NCBI GenBank assembly: GCA_031254875.1
Contig: JAIRTW010000040.1
Span: forward strand, 1-47,448
Origin: Candidatus Bathycorpusculum termitum
GTDB taxonomy: Archaea; Thermoproteota; Bathyarchaeia; Bathyarchaeales; Bathycorpusculaceae
Reading direction: 5' to 3'
DNA: 47,448 bases
Position 1 is the stretch's first letter; each line of letters starts with the position of its first letter. The position numbers were made by a program, and so were the translations under genes. The notes below the pieces were generated by a model. It was not told the origin of the DNA. It did no database searches and was given only the letters and a program-made list of their open reading frames with translations. Of this stretch, positions 17,782 to 26,096 are shown piece after piece.

Positions 17782-17896
17782 AAGAGGTGATACCGTGTTT
17801 TATTAGCCATTTATCTGGTGTTTTTTTATACTCTTCCATAAGCATATCGTAAGCTGCTTGTTTTACGGTGATGCTTTTGAATCCTTTTGGTGGCAT
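17687..17896 (-). CDS. RHH-like transcriptional regulator (MPPKGFKSITV type)
   Basis: A 69-residue protein beginning MPPKGFKSITVKQAAYDML, a strand-helix start shared with the divergent gene at 18066 (MPASGFKNITVTQEVYTKL). The ATG follows an AGGAAAG ribosome-binding site. The two divergent paralogues face each other across an array of TACYGTA half-sites, which suggests autoregulation. The C-terminal tail is Gln/Lys-rich. It overlaps the convergent RHH-like gene at 17599-17781. Confidence 0.65.
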   Translation of the reverse strand: MPPKGFKSITVKQAAYDMLMEEYKKTPDKWLIKHGITSFNGYVNYRLEELVQYRKQLLQQTDQEKQQPP

Positions 17897-17909
17897 TTTA
17901 TCTTTCCTT

Positions 17910-18054
17910 TACTGTATTTTACAGTATGTTGTTTGTAGTAAAGGTATTTAAATTATTATGTAAAAAACTTAAATACTCTTATTACCGTAAATTACCGTAA
18001 TTTTTATAAATGTATCTGACTGTATAAATGAATAATTACCGTAAACTACGGTAA
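17910..18054. promoter_or_regulatory. operator array between divergent RHH-like genes
   Basis: Three elements share the half-site TACYGTA. They are a perfect inverted repeat TACTGTA-TTT-TACAGTA at 17910-17926, two tandem identical decamers ATTACCGTAA at 17981-18000 (one helical turn apart), and a perfect inverted repeat TTACCGTA-AAC-TACGGTAA at 18036-18054. The decamers abut a TATA box TTTTTATAAA (18001-18010), and the last repeat covers the expected start site and ribosome-binding site of the rightward gene. The first repeat lies between a TTTAAATA box (17945-17952 region) and the leftward gene. Regulator binding here would block transcription both ways. Confidence 0.7.
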
Positions 18055-18065
18055 AGGAGAAAAAA

Positions 18066-18218
18066 ATGCCTGCCTCAGGATTTAAAAACATAACAGTAAC
18101 CCAAGAAGTATACACCAAACTTGAAATTATGGCCAAAAACGACAAACGTAGCATTGGAAAAGAAGTTGAACACCTCCTAGAATCCGCTAAAAAGCAAAAC
18201 CTATCAGTGGAGGATTAG
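18066..18218 (+). CDS. short RHH-like regulator (MPASGFKNITV)
   Basis: A 50-residue protein with start MPASGFKNITVTQEVYTKLE, then a Lys/Glu-rich second helix and end SVED. AAAGGAGA six bases before the ATG is a strong ribosome-binding site. It is a probable paralogue of the divergent gene ending at 17896, and heads a run of small rightward genes (18222, 18569). Size and pattern fit an RHH repressor of the plasmid or virus copy-control kind. Confidence 0.7.
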   Translation: MPASGFKNITVTQEVYTKLEIMAKNDKRSIGKEVEHLLESAKKQNLSVED

Positions 18219-18221
18219 CTT

Positions 18222-18569
18222 TTGCCTACTGCGTCTACATTAGTTGTTGATATTCAATTTATTGCCCGCAACAAAAAAATTGTCGAAGCGTTCGTAGAAA
18301 AAATCTCGCCTCATTGCCCACTCGCAGAACTCAACGGCAAACCCGAACAAAAAATAACCCATACAGATAGCGCTATTCATGAGATTGATCCGCTGGAACT
18401 CTACAACAAGGCCTTAGCAGACAAACAAAATTTAGCTCACAGACTCGGCGAAAACTGTATTAACGATTTTATTAAAAAATTTGACACCCTGATGGTATGC
18501 CCAAAATGGGGCATCACTATAACTCAAGCTGAAATTTTGAATAACACAGAAACAGAGGTTACTAAATAA
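18222..18569 (+). CDS. hypothetical protein
   Basis: A 115-residue soluble, mixed alpha/beta protein of no recognised family. It starts at TTG 18222, three bases after the preceding stop, with GTGGAGG as ribosome-binding site inside the upstream gene. It overlaps the next gene by the final A of its TAA stop. Tight packing with its neighbours supports a real operon. Confidence 0.6.
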   Translation: MPTASTLVVDIQFIARNKKIVEAFVEKISPHCPLAELNGKPEQKITHTDSAIHEIDPLELYNKALADKQNLAHRLGENCINDFIKKFDTLMVCPKWGITITQAEILNNTETEVTK

Positions 18570-18901
18570 TGCCGTCTCTCCCGCGCACCCCAAAAATGAT
18601 TGAAGGCTATAATAACTACGCAGCAAAACAGCGTTTTGTATTGCTTGAAGCTACCGAGTTGAACGCACAGCAACAGCAAACCCAAGACTTCTACATGCAA
18701 AAACCTGCTGAACAGCAAAAACCCCACACCTGCAGAACAGCAAGTCACATCTGTGACGTCTGTAGCGGAATTATCCAAAAGGGTGAACAATACACACGCC
18801 GTAGACTACAGACGGGATTTGGTTTTCCCGAAGGTACCCACTACACGACATACCATAAACATTATCCCACATGCGCCGCGGTGGAGGTAGTCGTACCCTG
18901 A
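18569..18901 (+). CDS. hypothetical zinc-finger-like protein
   Basis: A 110-residue protein with a Gln-rich middle (residues ~30-50) and a C-terminal possible zinc site: CRTASHICDVCSGIIQKGEQ followed by HKHYPTC. The ATG overlaps the previous stop. No family recognised. A related cysteine motif (YLCTDCKQVFEH) follows in another frame at about 18907-18942, suggesting that a second small zinc protein has decayed there. Confidence 0.55.
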   Translation: MPSLPRTPKMIEGYNNYAAKQRFVLLEATELNAQQQQTQDFYMQKPAEQQKPHTCRTASHICDVCSGIIQKGEQYTRRRLQTGFGFPEGTHYTTYHKHYPTCAAVEVVVP

Positions 18902-19175
18902 CTTATCTCTGCACTGATTGTAAGCAAGTCTTTGAGCACACAACCCCGCCGGTAACACAAACACAACGTCTCAAATCCACGATTTTTGTGGGGAGACTTG
19001 TCTACTGGAGAACAACTTGCAAAATACAGCGGCGAGGTGAAGCCGTCAAGATATAGTGTATCTGTGTAATGTAATTTGTGTATTTGTATAAATCTTTCAT
19101 TTTTTATTTTTAAAAATAAACAAAAATGGTGTCGAATAGTATAGTGATGTAGTGTAATGTTGGAGAAGAGAAGAG
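18902..19175. other. degenerate coding remnant and AT-rich spacer
   Basis: The segment 18871-19056 can be read as LCTDCKQVFEH in one frame and HDFCGETCLLENN in another. The two pieces would give one CxxC...CxxxC zinc protein if one frameshift were removed. The remainder is AT-rich and leads into the ribosome-binding site of the gene at 19176. Confidence 0.3.
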
Positions 19176-19574
19176 TTGACTGTCCTGCAAAAAATTGAAC
19201 GTTTAGTCTTTATCCCTCAAACAGAGGAAGAAAATAAAAAGTCTATAGCTCTCAAAAAGTTGGCTATCCAAGACGAAACCACTCAGCATGATCTCATGCT
19301 AGAAGCTATTGAGTTGCTTTTTGCGAAGCGCCATCTGGATATAGGTGGTAACCCGCAGCGGCCGCTTTTCAGCTTTGTAGAGAATCAACTTAAAAAACCC
19401 ATTAAATGTGGGTTTACAAGTTGTAAAGAACATGCTGTCTATGTGGCGTTGTATGCCCCCAAAAATCAAACGTTGGGGCTTTGCAGACAGCATGCTCTGC
19501 AAGTACAAGGGGCTGTTCGGGCGGGTAATAAAGTATGGGCTAATTTGAAAATGTTAGCGGGGGATTCATTTTGA
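19176..19574 (+). CDS. hypothetical protein with C-terminal zinc motif
   Basis: A 132-residue protein starting at TTG 19176 behind a purine-rich GGAGAAGAG site. The N-terminal half is helical and charged. The C-terminal half carries KCGFTSCKEHAVYVALYAP and LGLCRQHALQ, a likely C-x4-C...C-x2-H zinc site. No family recognised. Part of the accessory small-gene block. Confidence 0.6.
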   Translation: MTVLQKIERLVFIPQTEEENKKSIALKKLAIQDETTQHDLMLEAIELLFAKRHLDIGGNPQRPLFSFVENQLKKPIKCGFTSCKEHAVYVALYAPKNQTLGLCRQHALQVQGAVRAGNKVWANLKMLAGDSF

Positions 19575-19724
19575 AACTGTGTTTATTCCTCTATAACTTG
19601 CCTGTTTTGTATGGGGATGATTATTTATCCAAAATATGGGCTGGTAATTTTGGTGATGAACTGTGGGTCTATGGTAACGGTTGGGGGCTGTGTTAGCCAA
19701 AAACAACGGAGGTTATGATAAAAA

Positions 19725-19946
19725 ATGAAAAGTAGATACGTTGCTGTCCCTACGCCATGGCGGGATCGTTTAGACACTCTTCGTCACTGCCAGATATGTG
19801 GAGCAAAAATAAGAAGTAAATCCTGGAATGGTCGAAAAAACAAAGAGCTTCTATGCAGGAAATGTCTGCAAAAGAAATACCGGTTCGGTTTTCCCGGTCA
19901 AAAATATCTGAGTGATAAAAAAGTAGCGGATAATTTTGCTGGATAG
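19725..19946 (+). CDS. small basic zinc-ribbon protein
   Basis: A 73-residue, strongly basic protein with two cysteine knuckles, HCQICGAK and LLCRKCLQKK, separated by a Lys/Arg-rich loop. This is the layout of nucleic-acid-binding zinc ribbons frequent in archaeal viruses and plasmids. The ribosome-binding site is weak. No further assignment. Confidence 0.55.
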   Translation: MKSRYVAVPTPWRDRLDTLRHCQICGAKIRSKSWNGRKNKELLCRKCLQKKYRFGFPGQKYLSDKKVADNFAG

Positions 19947-20292
19947 GGGCGTTATAACCTAAGAACGGTTTTCTTCACTACGGTTATAAGGAAGACTGTC
20001 AGATTGCTATTATTGATGATGTATCAAGTATGCAGATTTAATCTGCTTCTCCCTTTTTGGGAGCCATAACTACTGTAACTCCTGCCGTAAAACGCGGGAA
20101 TGACTCCCAGAGGCTTCTATCGATGAAAATTATGTTAGAACAAATCCCAACAGAGAAGACTCAACGATTAACTGCGCAACAGTATAATGGACACCGATCT
20201 CTTTACAGGTTCAATATGCCGAAGTGCTTGATGTATACCCTATCGATTTATTCGCAACACACCTCTGGAGTAACATCGCAGTAGCATGAAAA
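19947..20292. other. intergenic stretch, no firm gene
   Basis: Short open frames here lack convincing starts and composition. A 75-codon frame at 20057-20284 beginning TTG cannot be excluded but shows no domain features, so I leave it uncalled. Confidence 0.3.
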
Positions 20293-20625
20293 ATGTTACA
20301 CATAATCAATGAGGCTATAGATTTGGGCAGAGCTAAATCAAAAAAACTCAAAGACTTTCTGCGGGGACGTGAATTCAAAACCCGCTTAGCAGAAAGCATC
20401 AGATCCCCCGAAGAAAAACTCGCTATCGAATATTGCCATACCCACAGCATACATGCAAAGTGCAATGGTTCTGGTGGCGTGAGAGAAATGGTGTTTATTG
20501 GCTCTCCTGAAGCTCTGGAAGGCAAGGTTTTAGCGGCAATCGGCGGTTTACGCAGAGACAAAATTCCAGAATGCCCCCAAGGTTTAGTTATTCACAGTAG
20601 CGATGGCACAGGAGCATTTGATTGA
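20293..20625 (+). CDS. hypothetical protein
   Basis: A 110-residue protein with a basic helical N terminus (LGRAKSKKLKDFLRGREFKT) and a glycine-containing C-terminal half. No known family recognised. The ATG at 20293 has no clear ribosome-binding site. It lies upstream of the coiled-coil/TM gene on the same strand. Confidence 0.5.
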   Translation: MLHIINEAIDLGRAKSKKLKDFLRGREFKTRLAESIRSPEEKLAIEYCHTHSIHAKCNGSGGVREMVFIGSPEALEGKVLAAIGGLRRDKIPECPQGLVIHSSDGTGAFD

Positions 20626-20665
20626 GTGCAACACTGGAACAAATTCACGACTCGAGGTACAAACT

Positions 20666-20965
20666 ATGAGTGTAAATACAACCCATAAAGAACGTATAAT
20701 AAAAAACGAACTCCGCATATCCTACATAAAAGAACAACTTAACAAATTCGAAACCCAAATAGCCGAAGCCAAAGAACTCTCCCGAATCGGAAACGATCGA
20801 AACATGGATATCCAAAACTTCTTAGTCTGTATCGACGGTCGTATCCAAAAACTTGAAGCTAGCCAAAAAACACAATTAAAAGGCAGAGACAAAGCAACAA
20901 TCTACGGCGGTCTTCTGGCACTGGTAGGGTTGATACTCGCTGAAATTATCAGAAGCTTAGTCTAA
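20666..20965 (+). CDS. coiled-coil protein with C-terminal membrane anchor (XhlA-like layout)
   Basis: A 99-residue protein: residues ~5-75 form a coiled coil, then RDKATIYGGLLALVGLILAE opens a single C-terminal transmembrane helix ending at IIRSLV. I choose the ATG at 20666 because a GAGGTA site precedes it. The layout is that of phage haemolysin XhlA and holin-associated proteins, although sequence alone does not prove homology. It sits just upstream of the large LamG/LysM/NodB protein, as lysis or virion genes might. Confidence 0.6.
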   Translation: MSVNTTHKERIIKNELRISYIKEQLNKFETQIAEAKELSRIGNDRNMDIQNFLVCIDGRIQKLEASQKTQLKGRDKATIYGGLLALVGLILAEIIRSLV

Positions 20966-21416
20966 CATAAGTAACAACAAACTACATTAAATTTGAGTTA
21001 TGGCTGCCATCGATAGGTTGACAAATCGACAGGTATTCACTTCTCAATCTTCCTAGTTAATCCGGTGGCAGCCAAAACAATCTCAACCTCAAAAAAATGC
21101 TGACATTGCAAAACTGGTTGTTGCAACTCAACCATCAAACTCCAAACAAAAACACCACACAAGCACAAAAACCCAAGTTATTGCACAAATCTACCAAGCA
21201 TGCACGCTGGAATTATTGCTAAAAAACCTATAAAACAGCGGTTGACCGCTTGCGCTGATGATGCTTTACACAACCAATCATCGCTACGAAAATTCTCAAT
21301 AAACCTCAAACTAAACTATGCCAACGTCAACCCTCCAAAACCCTCTGACCAGTTGCACTTCAGCGCCTAAAATTACCAACCATAGAAAAAACAAAATATG
21401 ACTATAGGTGAAAAAA
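20966..21416. other. intergenic region with long-range inverted repeat
   Basis: TGGCTGCCA (21001-21009) pairs perfectly with TGGCAGCCA (21066-21074). Between them CGAT/ATCG can form a small inner stem. The segment could be a terminator, a small RNA or a recombination site. A second short inverted repeat, AGCGGT-TG-ACCGCT, lies near 21239-21252. No protein gene is seen. Confidence 0.35.
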
Positions 21417-21599
21417 ATGAATGGAATTGAAATTATAGACTTAGGAAAAAAAATCAAACTTGAACTCGTAAAAATACAAAACACCCCAAAAATCAGCACC
21501 CATATCGAAACTGGTCAGCTACTACATATTGTCCCCCCAAAAGCTGACACCATCAAAAAAACCGTCATTAGTTTAGGGGAAACACACTCCGCTAACTAA
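21417..21599 (+). CDS. hypothetical small protein upstream of the large adhesin-like gene
   Basis: A 60-residue protein; ATG at 21417 has GGTGA five bases upstream. It is composed of alternating strands and a Lys-rich helix, with no family recognised. The 17-base gap to the next gene, which contains that gene's GGAGGT site, indicates cotranscription. Confidence 0.5.
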   Translation: MNGIEIIDLGKKIKLELVKIQNTPKISTHIETGQLLHIVPPKADTIKKTVISLGETHSAN

Positions 21600-21616
21600 C
21601 TTTTGGAGGTTAAACT

Positions 21617-24600
21617 GTGACTATACTATTTACAGACGACTTTGAATCTAGAAATTTTAGTACATGGACAGCAGTAAATGTTGCTGTCGGTACCTCAATT
21701 AAGGTATCGGATGTGTGGGCCCATAAAGGTTCTCACAGTGCTCTATTTGAGAATAATGGCTTAAATAATGTTATAATGAATTTACAAAAAACCATCCCTG
21801 CTTCAGATGAAGTGTTTATCCGTGCATACATCAATTTTGCCCAGCTCAGCATTGTTAACACCGGTTATGTTAACTTGTTCAGTTTAAATACCAGCGGAGT
21901 TAACGTTATGTTGGCTGTTCGTGCTGTTTCTGGAGCGTATTACTTTGAAATACAGTACTATGACAATGGTGTTGCAACTACATTGCGCAGTACTACCGCA
22001 ACCCTAACAGCCGGCACTATACGTTGTGTTGAGTTGCATTTCAAACGCGGTAACGGAGATGGTGAAATAAATGTGTACATTGATGGCGTCAAAGTGCCGG
22101 ATTTAGCTGTTATGGGCATAATCCGTAATACCGCTACAACCTCTGTGCATCTGGGTAGCACCTGGAGTCAGTACTCTGGTGTGGGGAACAACTTTAAGAT
22201 TTATTTCGATGATGTGATGGTTTCCGATCAATACATTGGTGGTACCGATGAACCGATTACTTCCACATACACTGTAGTTTACAATGTTAATGGGGCTACC
22301 GGTGGTAGTATACCAATAGACAGTGCTACCTATACTTCTGGTAATGTTGTGATTGTTCGTGCCAATACTGGTAGGCTTGCCCGAACTGGTTACACGTTCA
22401 AAGGTTGGGACACAAACGCAAACTCTACAGCATCTACATACGTAGTGACCGATAACACTGTTACTCCATCAACATTTATCATGGGAAAAACTGGTGACGT
22501 CATATTATATGCGATCTGGCAGAAAAACCCCTCTGAACCCATCGATAGTAACATCATACGATATCAAGTGACAACCGGTGAGACGCTTGGGTGGATTGCA
22601 CAGAAATTTGGTACCACAACCGCCACATTACGCAGTCTAAATGGATTGTCAAACGACAATATCCCTACAGGGCAACAGTTACAAATCCCAGTTGGCGCCT
22701 TACCCGTAATGGATGCTGAGTTTTACAAGTATTGGCGTATGAGTATCCCAACCGGTGAACAGTTAACGCCAACTATATTGCAACAGCAAGTTTATCGTGC
22801 ATGGTGGTATCCTGGAGTAGGCGATTTCGAAGGCTACTTAATGTTGCAGACCCCCCGAGAAGGTGGTAATGTGTCAACGTTAGGCTCAACAGCTATACGG
22901 GTTGAGTTCCGCGAGAACCTGTACAACCAAAATGATCTTGGACATGACTGGGGTTTGTATGGCTATCACAAAATGACGTATGAAGCTAAGGCATATGTGG
23001 TTAATGCTAACCCCGGTGGCCGCAATGCGGCGCGTAACTGGACAGATACGGGGCAATTCTGGGGATACAGCGGTGGTAGTCCCTGTATGTTTGAATTGGC
23101 GTATGGTCCAGCCCCAATTGAAACCAAAAGCACAACATTCAGATGGCGCCATGCATGTGTAGAGGGTATAATCAACTATGGTGTTGGTACAGTTGTACCA
23201 ATAGGTACACCCTACACTGCCACATTTGAATGTGCAGGTGGTGTAATGCGCGTTTGGATGGAAAGCCCTGTAGCCGGTATAGCAAAAACTCTTTTTTACG
23301 AATCCGCTTCACCCGCACCCCCAGATTCAAACTCGTATCACTTCCAAGTAGGTAACTATGACGCTTCTTCCAACGCAACGGGTGCGGTACCTAACCCGAT
23401 GGATGTCCACACGCTTATCGGATATAAATACATCAAAATCGAACACAACCCTATCCGTGGGCGCTTAACATACTCAAATGGTTCCCCTATAACTGGACAA
23501 ACAGTTAATTATGTTGTTAACGGTGGCGGGGTATCCAATCTTGCTTTCTCAGTGGTCACAGACACAAACGGCTATTACTATATACCCTATGTCCCCAGTC
23601 AGGGTGGCGTAAACTGTGCAGCCGTAAACATCACCGTGCCAACAATAACAGGGTGCACATCAAACAAAACCGGAACCATAAACGTGCCTGCCACACCAGT
23701 AACCGATATCACAGGCATACGAAGCGGTAGTACATATGATATAGTTTACACCTCAAACACTTCGCCGCCTAAATTCTTGGTTATCTACAATGCAAACTGG
23801 TCAGATGGTGTTGCTGGAACTGGAACGATTCCAGTAGACAGTGATAGATACACTACTGGCAGTACTGTGACTGTTCATGCTAATACGGGTGGACTGGCGA
23901 AATCAGGGTATACTTTTCTCGGATGGACAACTTCGGCCTCTGATGTTTCGCCTGCTTATGTGGTAAATGGCAACACTGTAACCCCTTCTACGGTTACAAT
24001 GAAAACCGCTGATGTGACTCTGTATGCGGTTTGGGAGTTAATTCCTGTTTATGCTGTGACTTATGATGGTAATGGTTCGACAGGGGGGTCTGTACCTGTA
24101 GATAGTGGTGTTTATTCGGTTGGTGCCTCTGTGGTTGTTTGTGTGAATGCGGGGGGTTTGGTTAAGCCTGGTTTTGTCTTTAAGGGCTGGGCTACAGATG
24201 CTTCTGCAGTTACTCCTACCTACACAGTAGCCGAAAGTACAGTAACACCCTCTGCTTTTTCGATGGGTTCTGCAAAAGTGACACTATATGCTGTGTGGGA
24301 GTTGATCACAACGTATACCGTGACATATGACGGTAACGGCTCAACTAGTGGTTCTGTGCCAATAGATAACATAGCATACACTACTGGCAGTACTGTAATG
24401 GTCTTAGCAGGCACAGGGAACCTTGTTAAATCTGATCACACATTTCTCGGCTGGGCTTTTAATTCATCTGCGGTTGCACCAAACTTTGCATTTAGCGGTA
24501 CCTCCATTATTCCGTCCAGCTTTACGATGGGATCTGATAACATTATTCTCTATGCTGTGTGGCGTGTGGGGCACATAGAGGAAAATCAGAGCATATTCAA

Positions 24601-25774
24601 AGAATACATCGATAATCACAGTACCGTACTTAGCAATTGTGACAGTTTAACCGGCTGGTCTAAGAGCACAAGCGGTAATATGACGTTAGAAACAGCCATT
24701 AAAAAAGAGGGTGCCAGCTCAGTTAAGCTGGAAACCTCCAGTACTGCTCAGGTATTTGCCCAATTATCCGGATTTAGCGCTGATTTGTCAGACAAATTCA
24801 TTATGCTCTCACTCTATATTGAAGATACAACAAAACTGGGAACCGGTAGCGTTGGATTTTTGGTTTCTAACGTTAGTGCCTACTCAAAATATGCTCTATT
24901 CAACTATCCCCTAAACGGATTATCCGCTGGCTGGAATAACCTCTCTTTGCCTATAACGAAATCAACGATGGATTATGGACGCTGGCAATACAGCGGAGGT
25001 TTTACAGAATCCGACTGGACATCTATAACCAGTTTGCGGGTGAGAATCTTTTCTGCCACCGAAGGGGTTTCCACCTTTGTTTGTATGGCTGATGTGCGGG
25101 TTGTATCTTCAGCTTTCCCCAATGGGGTTGTCACATTCAGTTTTGATGACAGCAATGAATCAGTATATTCAAAAGCTAAACCGCTCTTTGACATCTATGG
25201 ATATGCCGCAACCGTCTTCATAATGCCCAGCAACATCGGGACTCCTCCCTATATAACTTTGGAGAATTTGAAGACACTACAAAATGAGGGTTGGGATATT
25301 TGCAGTCACATCGTAAATCTCCCTGACCTAACTCTTCTCACCGAAACAGAAGTAATCAAACAACTAACAAAGAATAAGCAGTGGCTACTTACCAACGGTT
25401 TCACCAAAAACAACTACTTCTCAGCCAACACTCTCTATCCTGCAAGCAACTACCACAATATAAGTCGCCCCTACGCTGCGCCTTATGAAACCTTGCCGCC
25501 CTGCTATGAATCCAGAGTCCGTTGCTATTCAACCAATAACAAAACAACAGCCACAGAAATGATAGACGCTATCGAGAACGTTCGCTCTAACGGCTCCTGG
25601 GTCATATTCAACATACGCAACATCACAGACAGCAACCTCTCAGCAGACTCTATGATGTTACAGAGCACCCTCCAAGTCGTACTTGAATACTGTAATGCTA
25701 ATGGTGTTGCTGTAAAAACATTTAATGAAATATACAATTATTTTGCTAACTATAATCCGCCTAACCCAACTTAA
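21617..25774 (+). CDS. giant multidomain LamG/InlB-repeat/LysM/NodB protein
   Basis: A 1385-residue protein starting at GTG 21617 behind GGAGGT. Order of domains: LamG-like beta-sandwich (1-210); InlB B-repeat (about 218-302); LysM (314-360, VTTGETLGWIAQKFGTTTAT); an unassigned Trp/Tyr-rich beta domain (360-620); a carboxypeptidase-regulatory-like segment (620-715); three more InlB repeats (about 720-987); a beta-sandwich of carbohydrate-binding type (about 995-1165); and a C-terminal NodB polysaccharide-deacetylase-like domain (TFSFDDS near 1171). The second zinc histidine of NodB is replaced (SHIVNLPDL). There is no signal peptide and no membrane anchor. A virion fibre or a non-classically exported glycan-binding protein are the alternatives. 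Confidence 0.85.
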   Translation: MTILFTDDFESRNFSTWTAVNVAVGTSIKVSDVWAHKGSHSALFENNGLNNVIMNLQKTIPASDEVFIRAYINFAQLSIVNTGYVNLFSLNTSGVNVMLAVRAVSGAYYFEIQYYDNGVATTLRSTTATLTAGTIRCVELHFKRGNGDGEINVYIDGVKVPDLAVMGIIRNTATTSVHLGSTWSQYSGVGNNFKIYFDDVMVSDQYIGGTDEPITSTYTVVYNVNGATGGSIPIDSATYTSGNVVIVRANTGRLARTGYTFKGWDTNANSTASTYVVTDNTVTPSTFIMGKTGDVILYAIWQKNPSEPIDSNIIRYQVTTGETLGWIAQKFGTTTATLRSLNGLSNDNIPTGQQLQIPVGALPVMDAEFYKYWRMSIPTGEQLTPTILQQQVYRAWWYPGVGDFEGYLMLQTPREGGNVSTLGSTAIRVEFRENLYNQNDLGHDWGLYGYHKMTYEAKAYVVNANPGGRNAARNWTDTGQFWGYSGGSPCMFELAYGPAPIETKSTTFRWRHACVEGIINYGVGTVVPIGTPYTATFECAGGVMRVWMESPVAGIAKTLFYESASPAPPDSNSYHFQVGNYDASSNATGAVPNPMDVHTLIGYKYIKIEHNPIRGRLTYSNGSPITGQTVNYVVNGGGVSNLAFSVVTDTNGYYYIPYVPSQGGVNCAAVNITVPTITGCTSNKTGTINVPATPVTDITGIRSGSTYDIVYTSNTSPPKFLVIYNANWSDGVAGTGTIPVDSDRYTTGSTVTVHANTGGLAKSGYTFLGWTTSASDVSPAYVVNGNTVTPSTVTMKTADVTLYAVWELIPVYAVTYDGNGSTGGSVPVDSGVYSVGASVVVCVNAGGLVKPGFVFKGWATDASAVTPTYTVAESTVTPSAFSMGSAKVTLYAVWELITTYTVTYDGNGSTSGSVPIDNIAYTTGSTVMVLAGTGNLVKSDHTFLGWAFNSSAVAPNFAFSGTSIIPSSFTMGSDNIILYAVWRVGHIEENQSIFKEYIDNHSTVLSNCDSLTGWSKSTSGNMTLETAIKKEGASSVKLETSSTAQVFAQLSGFSADLSDKFIMLSLYIEDTTKLGTGSVGFLVSNVSAYSKYALFNYPLNGLSAGWNNLSLPITKSTMDYGRWQYSGGFTESDWTSITSLRVRIFSATEGVSTFVCMADVRVVSSAFPNGVVTFSFDDSNESVYSKAKPLFDIYGYAATVFIMPSNIGTPPYITLENLKTLQNEGWDICSHIVNLPDLTLLTETEVIKQLTKNKQWLLTNGFTKNNYFSANTLYPASNYHNISRPYAAPYETLPPCYESRVRCYSTNNKTTATEMIDAIENVRSNGSWVIFNIRNITDSNLSADSMMLQSTLQVVLEYCNANGVAVKTFNEIYNYFANYNPPNPT
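24038..24214 (+). repeat. InlB-repeat cassette, expressed copy
   Basis: This 177-bp segment of the large gene recurs at 25771-25947 with only two mismatches (24044/25777 and 24127/25860), an offset of 1733 bp. It encodes the start of the third InlB repeat (IPVYAVTYDGNGSTGG onward). Confidence 0.95.
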
Positions 25775-25947
25775 TTTCTGTTTATGCTGTGACTTATGAT
25801 GGTAATGGTTCGACAGGGGGGTCTGTACCTGTAGATAGTGGTGTTTATTCGGTTGGTGCTTCTGTGGTTGTTTGTGTGAATGCGGGGGGTTTGGTTAAGC
25901 CTGGTTTTGTCTTTAAGGGCTGGGCTACAGATGCTTCTGCAGTTACT
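25771..25947 (+). repeat. InlB-repeat cassette, silent copy overlapping the stop codon
   Basis: Near-identical duplicate of 24038-24214. Its first bases, TTAA, supply the TAA stop of the large gene, and the rest lies in a different reading frame beyond that stop, so it is not expressed as part of the protein. Sequence after the cassette (25948-26096) shows no gene. Confidence 0.93.
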
Positions 25948-26096
25948 TGCTCCACCTATACAGTGTCTGTTGTTTGCTTTGATTTTTAGGGAATGTATCG
26001 ATTTTACGTTTTGATGGGTGATCGGCACTTTGGCTATAACAAAAAAGAAATTAAGCAGGCGTTACCACCAGTTACTCTACCCATAAGGTGATTTAT

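Noticed and set aside
18871-19056. 61-codon frame with CTDC motif
   Set aside because: Only part of it looks coding and a second part is in another frame. Treated as a probable decayed zinc protein, not an intact gene.
20211-20561. 116-codon frame antisense to the gene at 20293
   Set aside because: Composition is artificial and it is fully overlapped by a better frame on the plus strand.
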